Part shown: positions 39,467 through 48,900 of the stretch, piece by piece
Numbering within the stretch: the first letter of the stretch is position 1
Layout: every line of letters begins with the position of its first letter
NCBI RefSeq assembly: GCF_900091475.1
Contig: NZ_FMIB01000002.1
Location: 3,472,001-3,536,000 of the forward strand
DNA: 64,000 nucleotides
Origin: Micromonospora chersina
Lineage (GTDB): Bacteria; Actinomycetota; Actinomycetes; Mycobacteriales; Micromonosporaceae
Direction of reading: 5' to 3'
The notes under the pieces: generated by a model
The model's input: only the letters and a program-made list of their open reading frames with translations
What the model was told of the DNA's origin: nothing
Database searches by the model: none
Program-made: the position numbers and the translations under genes

Positions 39467-39479
39467 GTAGCAAGACTAC
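39467..39479. promoter_or_regulatory. Palindromic operator at padR start
   Basis: GTAGCAAGACTAC on the plus strand. It matches the GTAGCGAGGCTAC dyad at 32502 upstream of cydA in 11 of 13 positions. PadR or BlaI binding is inference. Confidence 0.55.
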
Positions 39480-39611
39480 TTGTCCGCGGGTCGGGACGCC
39501 ACCGGGGTGCGGCTCCCGGCCACCCCGGGACGACCACTAGGGTATGTGCGCAGAGTCACTCGGCGGTCGAGCGTCGCCGGGTGGGCAACCCGAAAGCACA
39601 CGGAGGTCAGC

Positions 39612-40559
39612 GTGGCCCGCCAGTCGCCCCAACGGCCCGACGCCGACGAGCCCGAGCTCGACGACACCACCGCGTCGGCCGCAGCAGACGAGGACGAGGT
39701 CGACCGCCCGGCGGCGGACCGCGCGCTCTGGGACGAGCTGCGCATCGACCCGGTGGAGATCGCCCTGCCCGCCGGCACCGGCTTCACCCTGCGGGCCTAC
39801 CGGCCGGCGCGGGAGCTGACCCCGACCGACGTCGCCGAGCGCGACCAGGACGACCCCTTCCTGGCCCGCCGCCAGGTCGTCGAGACCGAGGACGACGAGG
39901 AGGTGGTGATCCTCGACGAGGAGTTCGCCGCCCTCTCCGCCGAGGAAGAGGACGAGGAAGAGGACGACGAGAAGCGGGCCGACCGGCGCGGGCGCGGCAA
40001 GACCGAGGCGGCCGAGGTCGCCGACGAGGACGAAGCCGACGAGGACGAGGACGAGGCGGACGCCGCCGGCGACGAGGAGGTGCCCGTCTTCCTCACCCAC
40101 CGCGGCAAGCTGCTGCTGTTCAAGACCCCGGAGTCGCTTGTCAGTTTCATCCGTTCCGGCGCGCCCAACGACCTGTCCCAACTGGACAGCTGGAATGAAC
40201 TGTCCGAACGGGTGGAACCGGCCGACATCGCCCCGTTGGACGAGGACACCTACGAGCTCGACCTGGTAGTGGAGAACCTCCGCGGCGGCCACGACGCGTG
40301 GGACCCCACGCTGTTGATCGAAGCCGGCGAGATCGCCCGTGACCTGGCGTACGCACTGCGCCTACCGGGCGTGCTCGACATGCTCTCGGCCGGCTCCAGC
40401 CTGGACGACCTGGACGAGGCGTTGCGCGCCTCTGTCAACGGCGGAATCGGTGGATTCATGGGTCGGCGCCGGCTCAAGAAAATCGGGGCACAAACCGCAA
40501 GTTTGGGTTGGCGCACCATTGTCGGCAAGATCTCTGCTGTTGTGGACTGGCGCGACTGA
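39612..40559 (+). CDS. Acidic hypothetical protein
   Basis: A 315-residue protein with a very acidic low-complexity middle (about residues 110-195, mostly Glu/Asp) between two compact regions; the C-terminal part has conserved-looking SLVSFIRSGAPNDLSQLDSW and VLDMLSAGSSLDDLDE. I do not recognise a function; similar actinobacterial proteins are often labelled DNA primase without evidence. GTG at 39612 is set by GGAGG at 39602-39606. It precedes the conservon-associated gene by 64 bases on the same strand and may be its operon partner. Confidence 0.75.
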   Translation: MARQSPQRPDADEPELDDTTASAAADEDEVDRPAADRALWDELRIDPVEIALPAGTGFTLRAYRPARELTPTDVAERDQDDPFLARRQVVETEDDEEVVILDEEFAALSAEEEDEEEDDEKRADRRGRGKTEAAEVADEDEADEDEDEADAAGDEEVPVFLTHRGKLLLFKTPESLVSFIRSGAPNDLSQLDSWNELSERVEPADIAPLDEDTYELDLVVENLRGGHDAWDPTLLIEAGEIARDLAYALRLPGVLDMLSAGSSLDDLDEALRASVNGGIGGFMGRRRLKKIGAQTASLGWRTIVGKISAVVDWRD

Positions 40560-40623
40560 CCCGGAGCGGGGAGCATCAGTCTCTGGCAGAGCAAGACCTG
40601 TGTCCCGGGAGGAGGACGACGCC

Positions 40624-42978
40624 GTGGCGCTCGTGCGCGTGTACTGCGGTCTGGCCTCGGCGGATCCGGCCGACCGGTCGGCTTCGGCCGGATCGGCGCT
40701 GACGTCCGCTGTGGTCGACGACGCAGGCCGTCTGCTGCATGTCTGCGAGATCGGTGACGACCCGGCTGGCTACGCCCAGCTTGTCGCGCTGCTCGTGGAG
40801 CGGTCGGGCGGGCCGAGCGGCGCGGCCATCGCGGCCGACAGCGACGACCACACGGTCACCTCGCTGCTCAGCGCGGCGGGCCGGCCACTGGCGATCGCGG
40901 ACGACGACTCGGTCGACGACTTCGCCGAGCGCTTCGCCGACGACGACTCGCTGGAGGAGATGCAGTCCCCGCCGGCCGAACGTCGGGCGGTCGGACTGGC
41001 CCGGGCGCTCCAGGCCGGCGCGCTCTCCGCGGTGACCCTCCCGGCGCCGCGCGACCTCGCCAACTACAAGCAGGTCCTCGCGGCGCACGCGGCACTGGCC
41101 AGCGGCCGGCACTCCGCCGCGGTCGCGCTGCGCGAGGTCCTCCGCGAGCTCTACCCGGCCGCGCTGCGCGCGTACCCCGACCCGGCCGAGCCGGTCTCCC
41201 TGGCCGTCCTCGACGCGCTGCCCGAGCCGGGCATGCTCACCGGCACCGTGACCCGGGGCCGCGAGGTCGCGGTCGCGGCGGACGCCGTCGCCGCGCACCT
41301 GGCCGCCGAGGGCGTGGCGGACGCCGACAGCATCAACGACGCGGTGACCGCGCTGCGGGTCGCCATCTCCGAGACGCCCCGGCGGGCCGCCGTCAACCGG
41401 GCGCTCACCGCCGCCGTCGCCGAGACCGTGCGGCAGGCGGTCGCCTCGGTGCGGGCCTGCGACGCCGGCTGCGACGCGCTGGTCGGCGCACTGAGCGCAC
41501 GGGTCACCACGCCCGCTCCGGCGCCCGGCCGCCGGGCCGCCGCCCGCCGCGGCGAGCAGGTCGAGGAGCTGGTCCCGTCGGCCGCCTCCGGTCTGCGCCC
41601 GGTGCGCCCGACCGAGCCCGAGCCGGCCCTGGAGCAGGCCGCCCGGCGCGGCCGCCCCGAGCCGGCCCCGGGACTGGTGGGTCGGCGCAGCCGCCCCGAG
41701 CCGGTCTCCGGTCCGGCCGCATCGGCCTCGCCCCGGCCGCTCGGTCCGCCACCGGTGGCCCCCGCGCCGGTCGCGCCGCCGCCCGTCGCTCCCGCCCCGG
41801 TCACCCCGGCCGCCAACCTGGGCCGGCCGACCTCCGCGCCGCCCGCCCGTCACGAGCCGACCGGCGCGCCACTGCCGTCCCGGGTGGACGGGCCGACCAA
41901 CCGGCCGATCTCCGCGCCGCCACCGCCGCCGCCCGGGATCACCCCGATCGCACCGGCGCAGCGCGGCGCCGTGCCGCCGGCCGAGGCGGGGGAACCGTTC
42001 CGTCCGACGCTGACCACCGCGGCCATCAACAAGGCCCGCGCCGAACGGCAGCGCACGGTCATCCCGCCGCGCCCCAAGACCAACCAGGAGCCGCCGACCG
42101 GTGGCTTCAGCGCCACCGACCTCACCATCCCGGTGCCGACGCCCCGCCCCGGCCAGGAGTCCGCGCCCCCGGGCTCCCGGGCCAACTGGCCGCTGGTCAA
42201 CACCGGCGAGGACCAGGACAACCGGGCCAAGGAAACGGCCTACCCGTACGGGCATGGTGTGGACGCACCGAGCGACCCGGGCCGGGTCACCCCGCCCTGG
42301 CTCGCGGACGACCTGCCGCAGGAGCCGCCGATGCTGCGGCTGGTGGAGCCTCCGCCGCTGGCCGACCGGGCGCTGCGCGACGAGCTGAACCCGCCGACCG
42401 ACCCCGGGCTGGACGCGCCGTCGCTGCGGCTGGTCGACCGGGCGGAAGCCAACCGGCCGAACCGTCCGGCGCCCCGCGCCGACATGCCCGCCCCGCTGGA
42501 GCGGCGGCCCGCGCCGAAGGAGCACCGGCCGCCGCCGGTGTCCGACGAGGGCGACGGCGACCTGCTGATCTTCGCGCAGGCGAAGTCCGCCTGGTTCGTC
42601 GGGCACGGCGACGAGGCCGACCTCGACTGGTCGACCACCGCGGACACCGGCTGGCAGGCGGCCGAGCAGGCGGCCCGCCCGTCGGTGGGCTCGGAGACCA
42701 AGGCCGGCCTGCCCAAGCGGGTCCCGCAGGCCAACCTGGTGCCCGGCTCGCCGCTGCGCGAGGAGCGTCCACTGCGGATCGTCCGGAACGCGGCCAGCCT
42801 CGCCGAGAACACCACCGGATACTTCCGGGGTTGGCGGCGCGGTCAGGAGATCGGTGGCTTCGCCGTCGGCGGCCGCCCCGGCCGGGAGGCGGCCGGCGGG
42901 TGGGACTTCAGCCGCGACACCGGTGACCGCGACGACGACCGGGAATACGAGTACCGCTCCGCCGGCTACCGGTCCTGA
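40624..42978 (+). CDS. Degenerate IS110-type transposase-like domain fused to conservon-kinase-type tail
   Basis: A 784-residue protein. Residues 1-290 follow the order of an IS110-family DEDD transposase N-terminus (VDDAGRLLHVCEIGDDPAGYAQLVALL, then LARALQAGALSAVTLP.PRDL, then LRELYPAALRAYPD), but the first catalytic Asp is replaced in CGLAS and the Glu site reads AADSDDH, so it is probably inactive. Residues 300-680 are Pro/Ala-rich and disordered. At 695-708 GLPKRVPQANLVPG is followed 26 residues later by RGWRRG, the same tail as the sensor kinase encoded at 45933-49634. No terminal repeats or C-terminal transposase domain, so not a mobile element. GTG with GGAGGAGG 9 bases upstream. Confidence 0.7.
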   Translation: MALVRVYCGLASADPADRSASAGSALTSAVVDDAGRLLHVCEIGDDPAGYAQLVALLVERSGGPSGAAIAADSDDHTVTSLLSAAGRPLAIADDDSVDDFAERFADDDSLEEMQSPPAERRAVGLARALQAGALSAVTLPAPRDLANYKQVLAAHAALASGRHSAAVALREVLRELYPAALRAYPDPAEPVSLAVLDALPEPGMLTGTVTRGREVAVAADAVAAHLAAEGVADADSINDAVTALRVAISETPRRAAVNRALTAAVAETVRQAVASVRACDAGCDALVGALSARVTTPAPAPGRRAAARRGEQVEELVPSAASGLRPVRPTEPEPALEQAARRGRPEPAPGLVGRRSRPEPVSGPAASASPRPLGPPPVAPAPVAPPPVAPAPVTPAANLGRPTSAPPARHEPTGAPLPSRVDGPTNRPISAPPPPPPGITPIAPAQRGAVPPAEAGEPFRPTLTTAAINKARAERQRTVIPPRPKTNQEPPTGGFSATDLTIPVPTPRPGQESAPPGSRANWPLVNTGEDQDNRAKETAYPYGHGVDAPSDPGRVTPPWLADDLPQEPPMLRLVEPPPLADRALRDELNPPTDPGLDAPSLRLVDRAEANRPNRPAPRADMPAPLERRPAPKEHRPPPVSDEGDGDLLIFAQAKSAWFVGHGDEADLDWSTTADTGWQAAEQAARPSVGSETKAGLPKRVPQANLVPGSPLREERPLRIVRNAASLAENTTGYFRGWRRGQEIGGFAVGGRPGREAAGGWDFSRDTGDRDDDREYEYRSAGYRS

Positions 42979-43114
42979 TCGGAGTCCCGTCCCTCCCCAC
43001 CTGCGTGTTCCTGCCCACACCCGGATAATTTGACGCCGGGTCCGGCCGGCCGGGAGCATACCCGGCGGACCAGCCGGCGGCGGGCGTTCGCCGGGGGTGG
43101 GAAAGGCGGCTCCA

Positions 43115-44338
43115 ATGGCGACACCGGCATTCGACTCCTCCCTGCTCACCCGGCGGGGCATCCTCGCCGCGGCGGCCGGCAGCCTGCTGCTCGCCGGTTG
43201 CGGGCAGCCGGGCGAGCGCCCGGACGACGAGTCCTCGGCCAGCAGCGCCCCCGGCAACCAGGACCTGGTCGTCGGCGCCAGCCTGGAACTGACCGGCCGT
43301 GGCGCCGCGCTCGGCGTGCCCCAGCAGCGGGCCCTGGAGATCAGGGCGGACGCGCTGAACAAGGTCGGCATCCCGGTCGGCAACCTGCGGCGCTCGGTCC
43401 GGCTGGAGATCCGGGACAACCGCAGCGATCCGCGGGAGGCGGCCCGGCAGGCCGCCGAGCTGACCCGCAAGGGCGCCCAGGTCCTGATCGGCGGCGCCCT
43501 GGCGGAGACCTCGACGGCGATCGCCGAGGTCGCCCAGAAGGTCAAGACGCCGTTCCTCTCGGTGGGCTTCGGGGACGGCATCGTGCTGCCGCTCGCCGCC
43601 CGCACCTTCACGTACAAGCTCACCCCGGACGCCGTCGACGTGGCCCGCCGCCTCGCGGACCTTGCCGCGTCGCAGCGGGTACGGCGGGTCGCCCTGCTGG
43701 CCGCCGACGGGCTGCACGGCGACGCCGGCGTACGGGCGGTGCGCAGCGCACTGCGCGACGCCGACGTGCACCTGGTCCGCACGGTCCGGCTGCCCGCCAC
43801 CGGGCAGAGCTTCGCCGGCGCCGCCCGGCGGATCGCCACAGTGGAGCCGGACGGGGTCATCGTCTGGGGCACCGCCCCGGATTCCGGCGTGGCGGCCCGG
43901 GAGCTGCGCCGCGCCGACTACACCGGACCGCTCTACTTCGACGCCGGCGCGGTGGCCGCGGACACGCTCGCCAACGCCAACGCGCGGGCGGTCGAGGGCG
44001 CGTACGCCGTGCACCCTGCCTGCCTGGGCACCTCCACCCTGACCGCGACCAGCACGACGGAGCTGGAGCGGCGGGACTTCAACTACCGCTACAACCAGCG
44101 GTACGGCAGCTCCAACGTCTCCGCCCCGTACGCGTCGGACGCGCTCCAGCTCGTCGCCGCGTCGGCCCGGATGGCGGCGAGCCTCGACCGTGGACGGTTG
44201 CGGGCGCTCCTCCAGACCCAGCTGGCCGAGGGCATCGCCGGCGCGTACGCCTTCACACCGAGCCGGCACGGCGGCATGGAGCCCGACTCGCTGGCCGTCT
44301 ACGTGGTCGCGCAGCGCGCCTGGCAGTTGTACGCCTGA
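43115..44338 (+). CDS. Solo ABC-type substrate-binding lipoprotein (periplasmic-binding fold I)
   Basis: A 407-residue exported protein. The N-terminus TRRGILAAAAGSLLLAGCG combines an RR motif and a lipobox, so Tat or Sec export and lipid anchoring at Cys are likely. The body is a type I binding fold like branched-chain amino acid receptors: LVVGASLELTGRGAALG, then KTPFLSVGFGDG, then VDVARRLADLAASQRVRRVAL. No permease or ATPase genes lie near, so it may act as a ligand sensor for the facing conservon rather than in transport. ATG at 43115. Confidence 0.82.
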   Translation: MATPAFDSSLLTRRGILAAAAGSLLLAGCGQPGERPDDESSASSAPGNQDLVVGASLELTGRGAALGVPQQRALEIRADALNKVGIPVGNLRRSVRLEIRDNRSDPREAARQAAELTRKGAQVLIGGALAETSTAIAEVAQKVKTPFLSVGFGDGIVLPLAARTFTYKLTPDAVDVARRLADLAASQRVRRVALLAADGLHGDAGVRAVRSALRDADVHLVRTVRLPATGQSFAGAARRIATVEPDGVIVWGTAPDSGVAARELRRADYTGPLYFDAGAVAADTLANANARAVEGAYAVHPACLGTSTLTATSTTELERRDFNYRYNQRYGSSNVSAPYASDALQLVAASARMAASLDRGRLRALLQTQLAEGIAGAYAFTPSRHGGMEPDSLAVYVVAQRAWQLYA

Positions 44339-44348
44339 CCGCCCGGGC

Positions 44349-44379
44349 CCGGTGACCGTCCCGGTGGGACGGTCACCGG
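44349..44379 (+). terminator. Stem-loop after the substrate-binding lipoprotein gene
   Basis: CCGGTGACCGTCCC (44349-44362) pairs perfectly with GGGACGGTCACCGG (44366-44379), 14 bp with a 3-base loop, 11 bases after the stop. Confidence 0.7.
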
Positions 44380-44413
44380 CCGGATGCGCAGCGTACCGAC
44401 CGGCGAACAGCGA

Positions 44414-44448
44414 GAAGCGCCCGGTGGCCAGGGGCCGCCGGGCGCTTC
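44414..44448 (-). terminator. Stem-loop after the conservon GTPase gene
   Basis: GAAGCGCCCGG (44414-44424) and CCGGGCGCTTC (44438-44448) pair over 11 bp with a 13-base loop, just past the GTPase stop at 44459. The two back-to-back terminators (with 44349-44379) isolate the convergent operons. Confidence 0.65.
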
Positions 44449-44458
44449 GTCACCTTGG

Positions 44459-45052
44459 TCAGGCGGGGGCGACGGCCCGCGAGCGCCGCATGGTGAGCAC
44501 GTACTCGACAAGCGAGATCAGCACGTGCTTCGTCGACTCCCGGTTGCGGGCGTCGCAGGCCACCACCGGCACGTCCGGGGAGATCGCGAGCGCGTCCCGG
44601 ACGTCCTGCGGGTCGTGGTACTGCATCCCGTCGAAGCAGTTGATGGCCACCAGGTACGGCAGCCGCCGGTGCTCGAAGAAGTCGATGGCGGCGAAGCAGT
44701 CGGCCAGTCGACGGGTGTCGACCAGCACCACGGCGCCGATCGCGCCCCGGACCAGTTCATCCCACATGAACCAGAACCGGGTCTGACCCGGCGTACCGAA
44801 CAGGTACAGGATCAGATCGCGGTCGATCGAGATACGACCGAAGTCCATCGCCACCGTGGTCGTCGTCTTGCCCGGCACCTGCCGGGTGTCGTCGACGCCC
44901 ACGCCGGCGGAGGTCATGATCGCCTCGGTGGTCAGCGGCGTGATCTCCGAGACCGAGCCGACCAGCGTCGTCTTGCCGACGCCGAATCCACCGGCGATAA
45001 CGATCTTCGCCGACGTCACGCGCCCGCTCGGGGCCGGCGGCCGGTGCGACAT
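44459..45052 (-). CDS. Conservon GTP-binding protein (CvnD-like)
   Basis: A 197-residue small GTPase of the CvnD/ATP-GTP-binding conservon class. P-loop GGFGVGKTT near residue 20, switch/G3 LFGTPGQTRF, and an NCFDG segment in the NKxD position are visible; the classic NKxD is replaced, as in this family. Fourth gene of a kinase-roadblock-DUF742-GTPase conservon, a G-protein-like module of actinomycetes. ATG at 45052 lies 1 base after the DUF742 stop; an upstream in-frame ATG at 45073 would overlap it. Confidence 0.88.
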   Translation of the reverse strand: MSHRPPAPSGRVTSAKIVIAGGFGVGKTTLVGSVSEITPLTTEAIMTSAGVGVDDTRQVPGKTTTTVAMDFGRISIDRDLILYLFGTPGQTRFWFMWDELVRGAIGAVVLVDTRRLADCFAAIDFFEHRRLPYLVAINCFDGMQYHDPQDVRDALAISPDVPVVACDARNRESTKHVLISLVEYVLTMRRSRAVAPA

Positions 45053-45053
45053 G

Positions 45054-45431
45054 TCAGAGCCTGCGAAGTCCACTCAGCACCCTCTCCAGCAGTTCAGTGC
45101 CCACCGCGTCGTCGGAGTCGTCCAAAATGGTCGGCTCGTGGACCGCGACCAGGCCGTCCGTCGCCATGTCGGCGATGAGCACCCGGGCCACGCCGAGCGG
45201 AAGCTGCATCCGCGCCGCGATCTCGGCGAGCGACTGCACGCGTCCGTCACACAGCGCGGCGATGTACTGGTGCTCACGGCCCTGGCCACCGTTGCCAGTG
45301 GCAACCGACCGGCCGCGCACCGTCGTCTCGACGAGCGCCTCCAGGGCGATCTCGAGCCGGGGGCGGGTACGACCGCGGGTCACGGCGTATGGACGGACCA
45401 ACGCTCCGGTCGGTTCGTCACGATCGACCAT
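45054..45431 (-). CDS. DUF742 conservon protein (CvnC-like)
   Basis: A 125-residue DUF742 protein: ALVRPYAVTRGRTRPRLEIALEALV near the N-terminus and a helix-turn-helix-like LAEIAARMQLPLGVARVLIADMA. It is the third conservon member and interacts with the GTPase/roadblock complex in this gene order. ATG at 45431 with AGGAGGTG upstream; GTG at 45443 possible. Confidence 0.85.
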   Translation of the reverse strand: MVDRDEPTGALVRPYAVTRGRTRPRLEIALEALVETTVRGRSVATGNGGQGREHQYIAALCDGRVQSLAEIAARMQLPLGVARVLIADMATDGLVAVHEPTILDDSDDAVGTELLERVLSGLRRL

Positions 45432-45531
45432 GTCGCCGCTCACCTCCTTCGTACCCGGCACCGGCTCGCCCCGGTGGTGTTCGTCCCTGTCGTAGTTGTT
45501 GCCGCTTCTGACCCACCGGTCAGCGCGTCGT

Positions 45532-45936
45532 TCAGCCCATCATCCCGACAGCCGTGCGCGGCTGCGGGGTCAGAGCGTCGCCCACCCGGTCGACGAGCAG
45601 GGCCATCTCGTAACCGACCTGCCCGACGTCGCAGCTGCGCGCGGCCAGCACGGCGAAGGACGAGCCGTCCGAGATGGACATCAGGAACAGGAAGCCGTTG
45701 TCCATCTCGACGACGGTCTGGAGCACCGCCCCGCCCTCGAAGCAGCGCGCCGCGCCCTGGGTCAGGCTGACCAGGCCGGACGCGATCGCCGCGAGCTGGT
45801 CCGCGCGGTCCCGCGGAAGGTCACGGGACGAAGCGAGGAGCAGGCCGTCGGCGGAGACCGCGACCGCGTGCGCCACACCGGGCACCCGGTCGGCGAAGTT
45901 GGCGAGCAGCCATCCGAGATCCTGCGTAGTTGTCAT
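45532..45936 (-). CDS. Roadblock/LC7-domain conservon protein (CvnB-like)
   Basis: A 134-residue Roadblock/LC7 protein covering the full domain: [43 protein letters not shown] core, and a conserved C-terminal helix. Such proteins act as GTPase regulators, here between the kinase and the GTPase. The ATG overlaps the kinase stop by 4 bases (45933-45936). Confidence 0.9.
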   Translation of the reverse strand: MTTTQDLGWLLANFADRVPGVAHAVAVSADGLLLASSRDLPRDRADQLAAIASGLVSLTQGAARCFEGGAVLQTVVEMDNGFLFLMSISDGSSFAVLAARSCDVGQVGYEMALLVDRVGDALTPQPRTAVGMMG

Positions 45937-48900
45937 CCTTGTTGCTCCTTCTGCCCGCTCCCGGCCACTGGGCCTGAGCCAGACTGCGAGGACTGCTGCC
46001 CGCCCGGAGTCCCCTCCGGGCCGGTGGAGTTGCTGTCGGTCGGGTTGTTACGCCCCCGCTGCACGCCCCGATGGTAGGCCGAGAGCAGACCGCGTACGCC
46101 TTCCGGTGTGCGGCGCTGCACCGACGTGGACGGCTTCTCGATGCCACCCGGCACGAGCTGCGCCATCGGCTTCCGCTTCGGCAGGCCCTTCTGGGTGGTC
46201 TCCGCGACCGGGACCTCGGTGGCCGCCGAGGCGGCCCGCCAACCGTCGTCGGCCGCGGTCTGCCAACCGGGCTGCGGCGGGGCGGCGGGCTGCCGGGTGG
46301 GCAGCGCACCGGCGTAACCGGGACGGGTTCCCCCGTTCGCCGAGCCGTTGTCGTGCGGCGCTCCGCCGGCCGTCGGAGTGTGTGCCATCGGCGTGTTACC
46401 TGTCGTCCCGGGTGGTGTCTGCTGCACGGCCCGACCGGCGGCGTCGACCTTGGCGAACTGCTGGGTCGCGGCGCTGTTGGCCGCCGCGGCCGGTGCCGCG
46501 GCCGCCTCCTCGTTGGGCCCCGGCTTGCGCGTGCGGAACCAGGCCGATTCCAGCTCCCGGAAGATCGGCAGCTCCATCGTCTCGTCCGCGTACCGCTGGC
46601 GGTTGCCCGCCTGCTGCGGCGTGGTCGGCCGCGGCGCGGGGACCGGTGCCGGCGCGGGCGCGGTGACGGCCGGCGGCGTCTCCGGGCGGGTGACCCGGGG
46701 CAGCTCGGTCGTCATGTCGAGGCCGGCGGCGAGCCGCTCCGGAACCGCCGGGGCGGCGCCCTGGTCGGGCGTGGCGACCGGCGGCCAGACCGGCGGGGCG
46801 CCGACCTGCGGCGCGGGAGCCGGCGGAGCCGGACGCGGCGGCACCTGGGTCACCGGCGGCACCGGCGCGGGCGCGGCCGACACCGGCTGGCCGAAGGCCG
46901 GCACACCCGACACCGGGTAGCCCTGCGCGGGCGAGCCGGACACGGGGTAGCCCTGCGCGGGCGAGCCGGACACGGGGTAGCCCTGCGCGGGCGAGCCGGA
47001 GACGGGGTAGCCGGCGGACGGCGCCCCGGACACGGGGTAACCGGAGGACGGCGCACCCGACACGGGGTAGCCGGAGGCCGGCGAGCCGGACACGGGGTGG
47101 CCGGAGACCGGCACACCGGAGACCGGCGGCAGCGGCGGCGCCGACACCGGCGGGACCGGCGGAGCGGAGACCGGCGGCGGGTTGTACCCACGGGTCTCGG
47201 GGCTGCTCGGCAGCTGCCGCGGGATGGCCGGCTGCTGGCCGGTGGAGGCCGGGTCGGCCTCGGCCGGGGTGCGCCGCTGGGGCAGCGGGTCGATCTGCTG
47301 GCCGTTCGAGCTGCGCGGGGTGAAGCCGTCACCGCCGGCGAGAGGGCCGGCACCGGTCAGGTCGGACCAGGCCGGCATCGAGCGGCCGGCGCCGGCGTTG
47401 GCCGGGGTGCCGGAGCCGTTGCGCGGCGCCGGGTCGAAGGAACGCCCGCCCAGGGTGACCTGGTTGCCGGAGGCGCCGGGGTGCGGAGCCGGCGGCGGGG
47501 TGTGCGGGCCGTTGCCCAGCGCGGCAAGGGCGCCGAACGCCGGGGTGGGGCCACCCTGCTGCGGGCCCGCGCCGAACGCCGGAGCCAGGCCGCCCTGCTG
47601 CGGACCGGTGGCGGCCGGGAGGGCCGGCGCCGGCTGGCCGCGGCCGGCGAGGGCGCGCGGCACCAGGACCGAGGTGGGCAGCGTGACGTCGGCGACGGTG
47701 CCACGGTCGCCGCCGGGCCGCAGCTCGACCTTGACGCCGTGCCGGGAGGCCAGCCGGGCGACCACGACGAGGCCCATCATCCGGGAGACCGCCACGTCCA
47801 CCTGCGGCGGCGTGGCCAGCCGCTCGTTCAGCTCGCGGAGCTGCTCGTGGCTGATGCCGATGCCCCGGTCCTCCACGTAGAGGGAGGCGCGGTCACCCAC
47901 CCGCCGGGCCTCCACCATGACGTGCGAGTCCGGCGGGGAGAAGGCGGTGGCGTTGTCGAACAGCTCGGCGACCAGGTGCACGAGGTCGTTGACCGCGTGC
48001 GCGGCGACCTCGATGTCCCGGTCGATCACGCCGAACTCGATCCGGGTGTAGTGCTCGACCTCGGACTGGGCGGCGCGGAGCACGTCGATGAGGGCGGCCG
48101 GCTCGCGCTGCACGCGGGTGGAGTCCGCGCCGGCGAGGACCAGCAGGTTCTCGTCGTTGCGGCGCATCCGGGTGGCCAGGTGGTCGAGCTGGAACAGCTC
48201 GGCCAGCCGGTCCGGGTCCTCCTCGCCGCGCTCCAGCCGGTCGAGGTGGCCGATCAGCCGGTCGACCAGGATCTGCGACCGGCGGGCCAGGTTGACGAAC
48301 ATGGTCGCGACGGACGCCCGCAGGGCGGCCTGCTCGGCCGCGGTCCGGACGGCCTCCAGGTGGACCGCGTTGAACGCCTCGGTCACCTGGCCGAACTCGT
48401 CCTTGCTGCGGACCGGCAGCGGCTCGGCGATCTGGTTCGCCAGCTGCACCGGGGAGAGCTGCCCGGTGACCTGGGGGTCGCGCAGCCGGGCCACCGCCTG
48501 CGGCAGGCCGTACTGGGCCACCGAGAGGGCGCCCTGGCGCAGGTCACGCAGCGATCGGGCCATCGAGCGGGCCACCAGGTAGGCGAAGAGGATGGCCAGC
48601 AGCAGCATGCTGAGCAGCAGGCCGGTCTCCAGGAACACCTGGCGCTGGGTGTCCGACCGCAGCTCGTCGGCGTGGCGGACCACGTTGCCGTCCAGCCGCG
48701 TCTCCACCGTGCGGATCAGCTTCGCGTTGGCCACCATGGCCCCGTCCCACTGGTCCCGCGTGAAGGGCGGGCTGTCCAGCTTGCCGGAGATGTTGTTCCG
48801 GATGAGGCCGGTGTAGAGGTCCGCCTCGCGCTTGTCGGGGCCGGAGACGGTCTGGTCGAAGAACTCGGAGTCGGCCTGGTTGGCGACCGCCTTGAAGCTC

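Noticed and set aside
40624..42978. Intact IS110 insertion sequence
   Set aside because: Catalytic acids and C-terminal transposase domain are missing, and no boundary repeats are visible.
40576..43872. Minus-strand frame of about 1100 codons
   Set aside because: Runs antisense to two supported genes and has no recognisable domain.
46891..47130. CRISPR array from regular 30-bp units
   Set aside because: Units are contiguous without spacers and encode an in-frame decapeptide.
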